A stretch of 64,000 nucleotides of DNA from Fragilaria crotonensis (taxonomy: Eukaryota; Bacillariophyta; Fragilariophyceae; Fragilariales; Fragilariaceae). The translations under genes and the position numbers were made by a program. The notes under the pieces were generated by a model. The model ran no database searches and had not been told where the DNA came from. It saw only the letters and a list, made by a program, of their open reading frames with translations. Shown one piece after another: positions 42,461 through 54,751 of this stretch (positions are counted from its first letter, which is position 1; each line of letters begins with the position of its first letter). The stretch lies in assembly GCA_022925895.1 (NCBI GenBank), contig JAKSYS010000134.1, positions 1-64,000 on the forward strand, given 5' to 3'.

Positions 42461-45400
42461 TGGCGACGCCAAGCACTCAGTTTGCTTTGTTGCTCAGCGC
42501 GCAAGAGCAACAACGCGGGACAGATCGAGGCAATTCAGACGAGGCAATAACCCCTGTGAGAAGGGGCAGGTATTCGAGATTGGGACCTGATCGTCATCCA
42601 CCGTTACCGAACCTCACTTCAATCCTGTTGGTGCAGAAATTCCGTCCAGGTCGGTTGCAATATAGACGACAAACCGATACGAAAGCTCTTCAGTCGTATG
42701 GAGATGCCCCTATATACAAGGATCCAGGATCGATTCGGATATTTTTACAGAATGTGAAAGGGCTGACGTACTCAACAGGAGTGGAGGATTACAAATATTA
42801 TCTGTCACAAATGGCGGCATACTCAGTGGACTGTTTTGGGTTGGTAGAAACTAATACAGCGTGGCAACAATATTACTTGCAATTGCAATACAGAGAGTGC
42901 GTTCAAAGGCAATTTCGGATCGGAAAAACAGTATTCGGGTTCCCGAGTCAAGAGGTGGATCCTTGCTCAGCAAACGAGACGTTTCAGGCGGGGGGGTGTT
43001 TAACAACAGTTCAAGGGCGAGCAGCAACGACAGTACAAAGTCACGGCATTGTCGATCCAACTGGATTGGGTCGATGGAGCGGGGTTACTCTCGAAGGCAA
43101 AGGTGGCAACGTTCTATCAATCGTCACGGCTTATCGAGTATGCGAGGGGTCAGTCAGACAAGCACCAATTGGAAGCGCTCTTGTAAGAGAGCATGAGTTT
43201 TATCGGAACAAGGGTGAGAAGTCGCCGCAACCTCGTCAACGGTTTCTATCAGAGCTTCGACGGATTATCGAACAATTACAAAACAGAGGACATGCGATTC
43301 TCGTTATGTTAGATGCGAACGGAACTCTCGCGCATGATAAGGCACTCCAGGATTTTCGAGACTTTTCAGGACTTGTTGATCTCCATAGAGCGGATCCTGC
43401 ACCTTCCACTTACATCGGATCGAATAATCGACGAATCGACTATATGCTTGGATGTCACAGAGTGGCTGAGGCAGTCTCCAGGCAAGGAAGTCTGGCTTAC
43501 AACGAGGGACCACAATCTGACCATCGCGGACTCTTTGTTGATTTGGATCTAGAACGGCTTTTGGGAACCAAGTTGAAGAATTCTATGGAGCGCCCGAGCA
43601 CCCGCCGGTTGATCAGCGGAAACCCAGCACTGGTCGCATCATATTTAGAAGGAATGCGAGGCTACTATAAGGACCATAGGATGGTAGAACGCATTTCGAA
43701 GCTTTACGAGACGCACGAAACTTTGACAACCCACCAAGTACGACAGCAATTGACAGCATGGGACAATGATCAGGGCCGCGCCATGAGACACGCAGAGACG
43801 CACCTATCGGCTCCTGCGCGACAATATCAGTGGTCGCCCAAACTTCGGAATTCAGGAGTGATTTTCCGCTACTGGAAACTAAGGTTACGGGAGATGAAGT
43901 ACGCTGAAGAGTACGGTGACACATTCAATCGGTGGGAGGACAAGATCAAGGAATATGATGCCACATTTGAGTTACCGGAGAAAGGAAAGCGGTTACCCCT
44001 TGCGGACATCCGAGCTCGTCTAAACTCGGCATCCAAACACCTGAAGAAAATACAGAAACAGGCGATGTCACATCGACAACAGAGTTTCCAGGATCTTCTA
44101 TCTACCTATGAGGACGATACGAATCCACGAACGTGCAAAGAATCAAAGCGAAGAGCTAAAATTGTCAAGCGTACTTTACTGAGTGAATCATGTCGTCGAC
44201 TGTATAGCAACATTCGCAGCATCGTCAAGCCGGGGGAGTATGGTCCATTGAATACCATCAGGATACCAAGGGAGGCTAAGTCAACTGAAGGTGCGACACT
44301 ACCAGGAAACGTTCATTCTATCTTACGCGAGGTCGATCAGTCTGAGCTAATATGGGATACAATTATAACACGAGAGGACATGGAACAACATTTGGTACAT
44401 TTCAATCGCGAGGCCTTTCGCGCAGCGGCAACCTCTCCATGTGGTCATGGGATCATTCACGATGCGCTTACGTTCACAAGCTTGTCACCAGAAGCAGCAG
44501 ATCTACTGACAGGGATAGTTCCCTCGGAATGGCACGGCGATGATCAACTACTGCGCGAGTTCCTTGCATCGTTTGTTATCCCAACCACAATCCATGACAA
44601 GGATCCGATCAATATCAGTATTTCCGGCGACGACATCAGCAAAGGGTTTAAGGGATGGAAGGAGACAACAAGCACCTCACCATCGGGGAGGCACCTGGGA
44701 CACTACAAGGCACTTATCCAGGATCCGGTTATGCTGGACTGCTTAGCAAAATTTTTGGATATTGCAATCACTCGGGGTATCTCGATTCCACGCTGGCAAA
44801 ATGCAGTGAACGTCATGATTGAAAAAGACAAAGGAGACCCGAAAATTAACAGACTCCGCATTATCCATCTCTTCGAAGCAGATTATAATTTGTTTCTGAA
44901 ATTAATGTGGGGATCTCGCTTGGTCCGTCGAGCGGTGCATATGGATTTGCTTCACGATGGCCAACACGGATCAACGCCAGGAAAAACGACGATGGACCCC
45001 ATCATGCTTACACAACTGACAGCGGACATGTGCCGACTACTCAAAATAAACTATGCTCGCTTTGACAACGACGCGTCAGCATGTTTTGATCGGATAATTG
45101 TGGCCTTGGGCATGCTAGCGGCGCGACGATGCGGTATGCCAGTTAGTGCCATTCGAGCGCATGCCAAGTCATTAGAACTCATGAAGTACATGGTTAAGAC
45201 GGTTTATGGAGTCTCGGAGTCCTCGTATAAAGGCACACCATTTGAACCTCTCTTTGGGACTGGACAAGGGAGCGGTGCATCACCGGCGGTGTGGTTGACG
45301 CTTGTTGTTGTAATGCTGAACACACTTGAAAAGGTGAATCCTTCGCGTATGAGCTTCGCTTCTCCGGATGGACTGAATGTCCATTCCCGGCTGGTGGACG

Positions 45401-48234
45401 CGTTCGTTGATGATACGGCGTTGGGCCTCACAGATGATGGAAACGTTTCGTTCGACGAACTGGTACACCGACTGGAAGAGGTGGCACAAACATGGGAGAA
45501 AATACTTTCTTACTCCGGTGGAGCGCTGAATCTGTCGAAATGCTCGTGGTTCGTGATGTATTGGGACTGGAGGTCGGGAAGACCAGTCATACGTCCGAGT
45601 CCAGACGATTCCACGGCTCATGTTCATCTCAGTCAAGGCCAATCATCGATTAAGGTCCCTATAAAGAGACAGGCGCTTAACGAGTCTACTCGGCTTTTGG
45701 GCGTGTTCCAAAATCCACTTGGCGACTTCTCGCACCACATCCGAGTACTGAAGAAAAAAGCTGATGAGTATTCCCATCATATCAAGTCCCCGAGACTCTC
45801 GCCGAGCGATGTTAGAGTCTTTGTTCGTTCGATATATGAACCAGCGATGCGATATTCTTTGCCAGCGATCGCTATAGACGAAGAGGAGTTAGATTCCATT
45901 CAGACGAGCATTATTCCGGCGATTGTTCAGAAACTTGGCCTCAGCTCAAAGCTACCGACGGCGATAAGGTATGGTCCAATCTCTATGGGGGGGCTAGGTT
46001 TGATGGATATACGAACGGAGTGCGGCATTGAAATGATTAAGTACTTTCGACACCATGTTTACTGCAAGACTCAAGTGGGAGAGCTGTTAACCATCCAATT
46101 GAAGACGATGCAACTCGAAGCAGGGATTCCCCAACCATTATTGGAGTTTCCCGGACTCAAGATCTCGTATTTAACGCCGACATGGATTTCATCTCTACGC
46201 CAGTTCCTCTCGAACCATAATTTGACAGTGTCGGTTTCGGATGCCCTACAACTGGAGAAGAAGGGTAGTCATGATGAATTTGTGATGCAACCGTCGCGAT
46301 TGGCTCAGTACACGGGCAGCCAACAAAGAGACATCAACTTGGTAAGAATATATCTTCAATGCACTACGATCTCTGAAATGCGAGATGTTCAGGATCCACG
46401 GAGTATTGCCAAGGAAGCGCTAGCGGGTGTACGTCACAGCAATTTTGCACCAAAACCGGGGTGGCCACGACAAGAAGAGCCAACGTCAACACAACGCCGT
46501 CTGTGGAAACGGTATCTCTCGTCTCAGTTTCTGCGATACGGGTCGCTCTGGAAACGTGTACCAAGTGACAGCCTGCGAGAGATAAAAGCGCGACTCAAGT
46601 CGCCTTCAGTCCCAATTGAAGGAAGCCGAGATCTAGCCTTAGCGGACATGATCACCCATCTTCCGCAAGGTCAAAGGCGCTTATTGACTCACATTAGTCA
46701 GCGAGTGGACGATTCGGCTGTGTGGAACGCCAGTCGATCGAAAAGGTAAATTAACGATAGCTTCGGATGGCGGTTTGAAAGACATCAGGGGGACCTTTGG
46801 GTGGACTATCAGCACGAGCGATAACACTGTTCTATTCGAAGGTGCAGGGCCGGTAGATGGACCTCGAGACGTGGCGAATTCCACGCGATGCGAGATCGCA
46901 GGGTTCGCAGCCCCGATGCTTCTACTTACACTGTTCGTACGACACTGGGGATTGAAATATAAGTGTAAGTTCCGATGGGTCTGCGACAGCAAAGCGGCCT
47001 TGGCCAACGTGACAAAACACACAAAAGTACACGAACCATGCAGACGTCAACCGGAGAACGCCGACTTCTTGTCGCAGATTCGATGTCTGAAGCGAGAGAG
47101 TCCGGTATTCGATCATCACAAAAGTGGATTAAAGGTCATCAGATAAGGAACTCCTCAGGTTCCCACTCACTTGATGTCAAGCGGAATAATCGGGCAGATG
47201 AATTGGCGACATGGTTCAGGGATCACCGGACAAGCGGTCAATCGCGTGAAAAGACTGATCACGTTCCGGAGGAAAGAGTGTCTGTGCGTATCAACGGGGT
47301 TCGGCAGGTCGGCCAAGTTGAGGCGTGTATCCGATTCCACATCAACGGCTACCATCTCCGAGCATACTTACAATCGAAACATAGGTGGTCCAACGAAGTG
47401 TGGAACACGCTTGATATTAAGGTGCTGGGCCAGTTTTGCAGATCGTTACTGCCATCGCAACAGGTGGCACAAACGAAACTGATGTATGACCAACGACATA
47501 CAGGAGATCGTCGGAACCGAGTAGCCACTATCAAAGCCACATCCCTGAAGTTATGCCCATGCTGTCAACTCATTGACGAAACATCCGACCATGTCCTGCA
47601 ATGCAAGGTGAATCCGGGCAGAACTCAGGCCATCAAAGTTTTTCGGAAATCAATGGATGCGATCGGAGCGACATCAGCCACTCGCACGTTGAAAAGCCAG
47701 CTTCTGTGTTGGATCAACGAAGAGCCAGGGACAGTGGACATGTCCATGGTACCCAAGGGCCATGTTCCCTATGTCGAACTCGCTCTCCATCAACAAACTC
47801 GCATCGGGTGGGCAGCTGCATCTCGCGGATTTTTCTCGGTTGCCTGGAGTGAACTGGCGTCGCAACCTGATGGAGACTCCGGCGTATACAATGAGAACAG
47901 AGGAGGTTATACAATGCGGAAGGTGCTTAAGGCTGTCCATACCCTGAGTACGCAGTTGTGGGCAGCTCGGAACCACCACCTACACTCAACGACGTCCGCC
48001 GTATGCAAGCAACTCCGGAACCCTGACTTGGAGGAAATTGCACAACTCCACGAACAAGCCCACATGGTCAACGCGGCCGATAGACATTTCTGCGAACGAC
48101 CACTTGGTGACATAGTGAACGCGAACTCTTCAGTACGACGACGATGGTTGCATTACATGAGAAAGGCGAGAGCCCGATTTGAATTAGATGGTACTACCCA
48201 AACGAGGATGACAGAATTTTTCCGACACAAGTGA
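42460..48234 (+). pseudogene. LINE ORF2: endonuclease, reverse transcriptase, RNase H, zinc finger; two frameshifts
   Basis: The ATG at 42460 overlaps the ORF1 stop as TAATG. The first 1,429 codons hold an APE-type endonuclease (FLQNVKGL, GLVETNTAW, MLDANGTLAH, RRIDYMLG, GPQSDHRGLFVD) and a reverse transcriptase (HGSTPGKTTMDPI, ARFDNDASACFDRI, GTGQGSGASPAVW, and the active site AFVDDTALG with FVDD in place of the usual YxDD). An RNase H domain follows in the next frame: IASDGGLKD, STRCEIAG, VCDSKAAL, then after another shift KWIKGHQ and NNRADELATWF. A CPCC...SDHVLQC zinc motif of the type found after plant-LINE RTs comes next. Shifts lie near 46700-46755 and 47080-47125. The protein would nick DNA and prime reverse transcription on it. 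Confidence 0.88.
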
Positions 48235-48394
48235 TGACGAATATTGGAGACTTTGCTTTTCGCAAGACGTGAAGACACGATTGAAACATTAGTAGGTTCC
48301 GCGGATCTGTAAAAGGTTTGCCGTACCGGGGTACACACGTGGTTTTTGACAAAAGGACTGTGACGGTGTTAACCCTATAATTAGGTTATATATA

Positions 48395-48410
48395 TGTACC
48401 AACTCTCTCA
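48395..48410. repeat. Retrotransposon target-site duplication, right copy
   Basis: TGTACCAACTCTCTCA, matching 39174-39189 base for base. Confidence 0.93.
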
Positions 48411-49903
48411 GTCCAGCAGTATGTAGTGCCTTCTTGAGCATCGCCTTCGGGGCATGGTGGTTGTGGAAGTACTTCACAACCTTCTTGCAATCGGCGACAA
48501 AGATAAGTAAGGGCTCGAATGGATACCCATCAGGATAATCAGCCTCGGGACGATTTGACTTTGTTTTTGTCGCGGCAAACACATCCTTTACAAGCAAGTG
48601 GAGACCGTGAGCAACACATCCTTGGAAGAACTTCGATGAGTGTTTTTCCTTTAAAAGCTTCCACGTCTTTTTGTTGGCTGCGGTGTTGTCCATTACCACT
48701 CCTGCAATCTTGCCTCGCGTCTGACCAATCACCCTATCAAGATCACCTGCCAAGTATTCGGAGGTATGGGATAGCTCTCCACTCTGAGTGGACTCCCAGG
48801 AAAAATGATATGTCGCCCGACACAAGCATGTAGTTTATCACACTCTCATTCCTTATGTTCGACCACGCATCAGAGATTACGCAGGCAAAATGATCTCTCT
48901 TCAGCCAGGCGTCCACCTTGGACTTGACTTTCTTGTGAACGCTCTGTAGTAGCCTGCCACTCAAATCCTTTCTTGATGGAAGCTTGACATCGGGGCGAAG
49001 CTTCTGCAATGATCGGAGCAAATGAGGCTCTTCCATCCTTGAAAACGGCATTGCACACATGTAGAAGTACATCGCAATTTCTTCTTGGAAGGCAGCCTGG
49101 TTGATTGGGGTAAGAGGTGGGATAAGGTAGTCATGCATTGTCCTAGTGGCTCCACTTGGCTTCTTACTGGCAGTGGTTGTGCTCGGTGTTCTTGTTGCAG
49201 CAGTAGCAGTAGTATACGCTGTTGACGCTCCTGGTGTTGACGTAGTATCAGGGGAAGCAAGAAGCATGTTCTTTGAAATTTGCAGTACCTTGTCGTTCTT
49301 CTTCCTGCCGTCATTCTTCAAAATCACCCAATGAGGGATGTCCGCATCGAAGAGTCCAGCAACACGCAGTGAATTCAAAAATGGTCTGCATCGGTTTAGA
49401 TGGGCCTTCACCTTCTCAGACTTTCTATGGTGTCGGACCATTGTGCCACACTTCATACATTTCATTTCAATAACCAGATGCTGGCCATCCATTGTTGACA
49501 AGTACTTCCAACATTCATTAATTGCACGACCTCCAACTGTGACGTCTGTTCCAGCTGCTTGTCGTCCTCCTGTCGTGTTGGTGCTGGCCAGCAATGCAAC
49601 CCTCTTTCCATCCTCGTCACCAGCACGAGCACTGCTGTGATCGTGCTCTTCTCCTTCATCAGAGGATGTTGAACGGTGACGTTGGACTCGTCCTTTCTTC
49701 TTGACACCAAGCAAGACAATGCTGGACGAGGACGACGAGGTGTTAGATGATCCTTCACCACCTTCTTCATCAGTTTCCATCATGACAACTCCTAAGCCAT
49801 TGCCAGCGTCATGAACGACAGCACCGGGAGCGACAGCACGCTGCTGACCCCCGCCAAGAACGACATCATGCTCGGCATCAACAAAAGAATTGGCGGGATC
49901 CAT
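48411..49903 (-). pseudogene. hAT transposase, 5' part (BED-like finger and catalytic core)
   Basis: Starts at ATG 49903 (MDPANSFVDAEHD). After a low-complexity, Thr/Ser/Gly-rich region comes a BED-type zinc finger (MKCMKCGTMVRHHRKSEKVK, then HLNRC). The catalytic core follows: CVISDAWSNIRNESVINYML (first Asp), then, after a single-base shift at a C pair near 48799, SGELSHTSEYLA, VVMDNTAANKKTWKLL (second Asp) and FFQGCVAHGLHLLVKDVF, the C-x2-H motif of hAT transposases. It breaks off at LRELV where the retrotransposon entered. With the 3' part the gene would be about 810 codons. Confidence 0.88.
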
Positions 49904-50270
49904 ACAAAATACAAACAATCGAACTCGAAACCGACTTACAATAAATGTCTGCGATTGTGGTAAAGAATAAATATGAGTAGTACCTCCACACACAAAAATG
50001 AAGATTGGCGAGCATTCTTATTGCATTGAGCGAGGATTTGCTAGTGCATGTGAGTAATGAATGCAATGTATCATCATTATCAGCCTCCATAGAGTACTAG
50101 GGCAGTAGGCATACTCAGAGCGTTACAATTGACGAACATCAAGGGCGCTGGTAGTACGTGATGACAAAACAAAACCTACATACAAGACCTATTGTGGCGA
50201 TCGAATGAGCGATTTGCGATCTAGAGTTTAGAATTTAGAGCCTGAAAGTTGTACTGGGATGGAATGGCTG

Positions 50271-50305
50271 TTGTATGTTGTATGTTGTATGTTGTATGTT
50301 GTATG
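50271..50305. repeat. TTGTATG microsatellite
   Basis: Five perfect copies of the heptamer TTGTATG inside the hAT 5' region. Confidence 0.9.
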
Positions 50306-50477
50306 TGGGGCGTTGGCTGTTGGTACCAGGTACGAGTATTGTAGTCGGTGGTCGATGTGATATGATACAAGATACACAAGATTTCAAGATACGATACAAT
50401 ATATGCATTATGCATACAAGGCATACAAGGTGAACGCCTGAACGCCTCCCTAGAGGTACGAGGTCTGCTATTTATTT

Positions 50478-50604
50478 AGCAAAAACCACTTTGTAGCTCG
50501 AAAAGGAAAAACCACCAGAAACATTTGCAAAAGTGGTTTTTGGGTTTAAACCTGGTTTAAACCCAAAAACTACTTTTAGCAAAAACCACTCGGTGCCATC
50601 CCTG
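50478..50604. repeat. hAT right terminus with AAAACCAC subterminal repeats
   Basis: Read on the minus strand it begins CAGGGATGGCACCGAG and contains four to five GTGGTTTT/AAAACCAC words plus the palindrome GGGTTTAAACC...GGTTTAAACCC (50542-50564). Similar to the left terminus in motif but not in full sequence beyond the first 11 bases. Confidence 0.8.
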
Positions 50605-50612
50605 GAGCTGCG
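50605..50612. repeat. hAT target-site duplication, right copy
   Basis: GAGCTGCG immediately after the CCATCCCTG terminus; identical to 37981-37988. Confidence 0.95.
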
Positions 50613-51564
50613 AGGTATACACTGCTTTAAAAGCCTATTTTGGACCATGCCACACACTTTTCCAAATGAGCGAGTAGAGCTTCTCTCTTTTTCTTCCTTT
50701 TTCTCCTTTTTTCTTCACGGAATTTTTTCCTTCTTCCTTTCTCTTCTTTTTTCTTCCAGATTTTTTCCTTTCTTCCTTTTACTTGCTTTTTCTTCCGGGG
50801 TTTCTATGAATGTATATAGACCTTGCATATGAATCGATGGACTTGTTTTGCTCATCACGTTTTCAATTTCGGTTGATGTCCAAGGTTATCACGTCATGGC
50901 ACGCAGAAAAAAAGAAACGGTTTTGAAAAAAGTCCTTAAACATGAAAGAAAAACTAGTCCGCAAGCAAATATTCCGGGACCTCCTCGCCAAGCCGCTGCC
51001 TGCTTTCGACCCTCACCCCGTGTTTTGGACGAGTAATGGAGGAGTACCTGGTACAAGTTCAACGTACCGATTCTCAACGGAAATGAAGTATGTGAGTTAC
51101 AGTGCAGAGTGCAGCCTTGAAGTTTTCACAGTCTGCTACCGGTACTGGTAGCAGGTGAAATGGTGAAATACACGATACAGTATACAGTGTATCGTATACG
51201 TAATTACAACGGCAGCGCGTACGGAAGTCATCTTGGCAATCTTGACATCGTGAATCGTGACTACGGTAGTACAGTACATAACAGTACAGTAATGGCCCGG
51301 ATCAATCATACTCGTACAGTACAGCTGGTTTTCTGTTCTAAAATCCGGGCGCACGTCCCAGTATTAATTCTACGCTAGACCGATTTCACTGCCAATATGA
51401 CGTCACGAGGGCGGGACTTTGTCGTGTTGGAAGCAAGGCTTCCACAATGAGATTTTCAAGCCGTCGTTTGCAACATTTCCATTCTAATCTATAGATTTAC
51501 CTCCTGCAGTCACCTTCCTATGTAACTCAGTGAACCTACTGTTGGTGATAAATCTATAGATACA
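50613..51564. other. Spacer with pyrimidine tract and twin ATCTATAGAT palindromes
   Basis: C/T-rich tract at about 50672-50805, GTAC-rich words at 51110-51320, and a CRE-type TGACGTCA at 51399-51406. The palindrome ATCTATAGAT occurs twice (about 51487-51496 and 51551-51561), the second just before the start of the next open frame; these may belong to the end or promoter of that transposon. Confidence 0.45.
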
Positions 51565-54500
51565 ATGGTTGACAAAGGTAAATATGCTATTTTGACTGAT
51601 GCCGTCATGCTACTTCGAACAGACATCACGTATGGTCCGAGATTGTCAAATTGCTGGCTTCCTGCATCAACTTGGGCTGAAGCTTTAGGGAGATTTGATG
51701 TCAATGCGTCCCTTGGCGTCATTGATGTAAGAAGGTTCAATACAGGGATGTCCAAGTCGGCTTCTTTCGGAGAATTGATGCACCGATTTGATGGATCAAA
51801 CACAACAGGAGTGTTCAGAGTCACATACAAGAACACATTCTATTACTACTTCACAGAGAAATCAAGGCAGATACGGTACCCATGTCCACTTAACAGTGCA
51901 TGGAACGAAAAAGTAATGGAAGCAGCCGCAAATGTGCTAGTCATTCCAAGCACAAGATCAAGACCCGCTCTCGACACAATGATAACTACACCTGTCAACA
52001 CGGAGGCTACAACGGGAGGAAGGATCGGAGACATTGTTGAGCAATCACCGAGCAAACGAGCAAGGATAGGAGATACTGGTGCGGCCGCTGTAATGATTGC
52101 TGCTGATGCTTCTAGCTCAAGTTACTGGCCATGTAGCCCAGAGGCATACCGAGTGTTCAAACCACCAAAGAAACATGGGACAACGAATTGCGAGGATGGG
52201 AATGATACTGATTTCGATTCTGAAACTCCAATGGAAGCACTTCAGAGAAGGATTGTACTGCTTCAAAGCGTTCATGAGGAAGAAAATAATTGGAGGAATG
52301 TTGTGCAAGGTAGAGATATCGACAACGTGTGTACCAAAGCTGAGATATGCGCTGTCAGGCAAAGGGCGACGTTTCTTTGTTATGCGTACCGATTGGCTCT
52401 TGCAAAAATGAATGAATGGACGTGGCAAGACTGTTGCACTGAATCTTGTAAGGTATTGAACACTGTTGGTATGACGCAAGCAACCTTCTATAAAACCATC
52501 GCAAATTGGAACATTGTGTTCCGTAATTTTGAATGCTTCCCAAACCCAAACTTGTCTGTTCAGTGTGGAAACGACCTCTTCCTCGAGTTCTCGAAGTGTT
52601 TCCATGCGCAAAGGAGCAGATTGTTGCATTTGGCGTCGAGAACTTGTCACATCTTTCAATTGAAGCAGTCTATCAATTCGTTCATTCGTCTGTAATCCCA
52701 AGGCTGGCTGCGTTGTGGAAACGTGAATCGGTAGTAGACGAAGATACTGCAGAAACGTCAACATTGAGTACAAGTACTACAGCCATTAATCCTACTAGCA
52801 ATCCTGTCGATGTCGATCAAGATGAGGATGATATTGCGCTATTCCTTCGCGCACATAGACTTAAAAACATGAGCTTCACAACAGCATGGCGCTGGATGCG
52901 ATTACTCGGATTCAAGTATGATACGAGAAGGAAGAGCTTCTACGTCGATGGCCATGAACGTGAAGATGTTGTCGCACATCGAAATGCATTCTGCAAGAAC
53001 TACCTTACCGTGCTTGAGCCACGTTGTCGGCGTTGGATTCAGCTTCCACTCAGTGAAGCTGCTACGATCAAGACCTTAGACACAGATTTCGGACATCATT
53101 ACTATGATATTATATCTGATGAGACTCGGGTTGAGTTTCACGTTGACTATTGGAAGAATTGCATATCAAGAATCAAAAGGGAGAAGAGGCAGCGCGAGAT
53201 GTTGAAGCAAAAACAAGCATACGAGTGTCATCATCAGTCAGGCCCTTGATGATTATTGGTCAAGATGAGTCTGTCTTCGCGCAGTATCTACTGTCCTCCA
53301 AACAATGGGTTGGGCCAAAGGACAAGTGCCACTTCTGCCCAAGTCGGAGGGCGATGGGTATATGCTTTCTGCGTTCGTGTCACGCGAATTCGGCTTTGGC
53401 AGGCAGATGACAGAGGATGAGTTACAAAGAGTGAATATGGCAAGGCAAACAGCAGCTCTCGGCGGTGGAAATTACCTCGATACAACAGCTGCGATGGAAA
53501 TCTTGGGAACAACGAGGAAGCCGATTTTGTTGGAATCCCCCTTCGTAAAATACTTGTTCATCGGAATCAATAATCAGGGTTATTGGAATTCATACCACAT
53601 GAGTCTTCAGCTTGAGGATGTGGTTGATTGCCTACGAATCCTATATCCAAGCTTCGATTTTGTATTTTTGTTCGATCATTCTCAGGGACACGCTCGCAAA
53701 CGTGATGGTGCACTCAGTGCGATCAACATGCAAAAGAACTTTGGAGGATCAAAACAGCAGATGAGAGACACAGTCATAATGTCACAAGAGGGTTATCTGG
53801 GCACACACTCACCAACCCTGGGCATCGGAGACACACAGTCAATGGTATTCAATACTGACGACTGTGGCCCATGGTATTTGACACCAGAGCAACGTGACTT
53901 ACAACGTCATGATCGAATAATGGGGAAAAGAAGCAAGCCAATTGAAAAAACAAAGAAGACCCTTCTTGAAGAGCTCAACGAAAAGGGTGTGACGCTCCAA
54001 CAAAAACGCGGGTACACTAAAGCCGAACTTCAGGAATTGGCAAGAAACAATTCAATCGAAACTCACAAAGAAGTCGACAAAATCCTATCTGGATGGGAAG
54101 GAAAATCTAAAGGCATGCTACAAGTTCTGTGGGAAAGAGGACTGATTGATCCAAGTGAGTTAGATAAATACACTGTCGACGGAAAGAAAGACACAATTTC
54201 AGGGAAGATTGACTTACGGTATTCCCTACGCCATCTCATCGCAGAGTGTGCTGATTTCAAGGATGAGGAAACGGCACTTCAGTACCTTGGATCTCAGCTG
54301 GGCATCACGGTACTTCTAACACCAAAGTTCCATGCCGAATTAGCAGGGGGAAGGCATTGAATTTTGCTGGGGTCACGCAAAGGCTTTCTACCGACGGGTT
54401 CCTGTATCTCAAAAGAGGGGACGAGAGAATTTCAAACAACTTGTGAGAGATTCAACGTGTTCAATCAAGGAGTTGACCAAAGAAAGGATGGGAAAGTTTG

Positions 54501-54751
54501 CTTCGAGAGCACGCGCATATATTTGTACTTACCATCATCTTTTTGAGAGTCAGCAGAGAATGAGGCAGCAAGGTCGTACCCACAACTTCATCGCCACAAG
54601 TATAACAGAAGATCAAGGACTTCTGTACTCCGAAATCCAACGCCTGATGAAATTGTTCAAGTCTCACAGGTGTGCATTGGACTTCGATCGTGGCTTCGTC
54701 AACAGTGCACTCAAAGAAGCAAAGACAAGAAACGAGGAGGACGAGGTGTGA
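51565..54751 (+). pseudogene. Decayed DDE-type transposase of a fungal/algal family
   Basis: Four or more reading-frame segments join into one long protein. The first (51565 to about 52580) is a DNA-binding or accessory region ending FECFPNPNLSVQCG. The next carries WMRLLGFKYD and FYVDGHEREDVVAHR, a signature of large transposase-like proteins I know from fungi and algae. Catalytic candidates follow: GQDESVFAQY (first Asp), FLFDHSQGHARKRDGAL (second Asp), and LTPKFHAELAG continuing in another frame as EGIEFCWGHAKAFYRRVP (Glu). Shifts lie near 52560-52590, 53240, 53320 and at a G5 run at about 54348. Terminal inverted repeats could not be found by eye. An ordinary gene with introns is unlikely because the shifts occur inside motifs without splice sites. 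Confidence 0.7.

Larger units (their letters stand above)
39190..48394 (+). mobile_element. Non-LTR retrotransposon (LINE) inserted in the hAT transposase
   Basis: 9,205 bases between perfect 16-base duplications. The short 5' region (39190-39282) leads to ORF1; ORF1 and ORF2 overlap by one base; about 160 bases of 3' region end in ATTAGGTTATATATA with no poly-A tail. It is opposite in orientation to the host gene. Endonuclease, RT, RNase H and a zinc motif occur in this order. Three single-base shifts mean this copy is probably inactive. The clade is uncertain; Ambal, a non-LTR group described from diatoms, is one candidate to test. Confidence 0.93.
37989..50604 (-). mobile_element. hAT-superfamily DNA transposon carrying a nested retrotransposon
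   Basis: Both ends begin with CAGGGATGGCA reading inward (37989 on plus, 50604 on minus), a terminus of hAT type, and are flanked by perfect 8-bp duplications. The element spans 12,616 bases; without the 9,205-base insertion and the duplicated 16-mer it would be 3,395 bases, a normal autonomous hAT size. One transposase gene fills the minus strand. Between the gene start (49903) and the right end lies about 570 bases of 5' region plus the subterminal repeats. It inserted between the myosin promoter region and the decayed transposase at 51565. Confidence 0.93.

Noticed and set aside
42851-43060. Minus-strand open frames inside the LINE and myosin
   Set aside because: Shadows of long, motif-bearing frames on the opposite strand.
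39283-48234. Gypsy/copia-type LTR retrotransposon
   Set aside because: There is no integrase or protease; an APE-type endonuclease, a 16-bp target duplication and the absence of long terminal repeats identify a non-LTR element.
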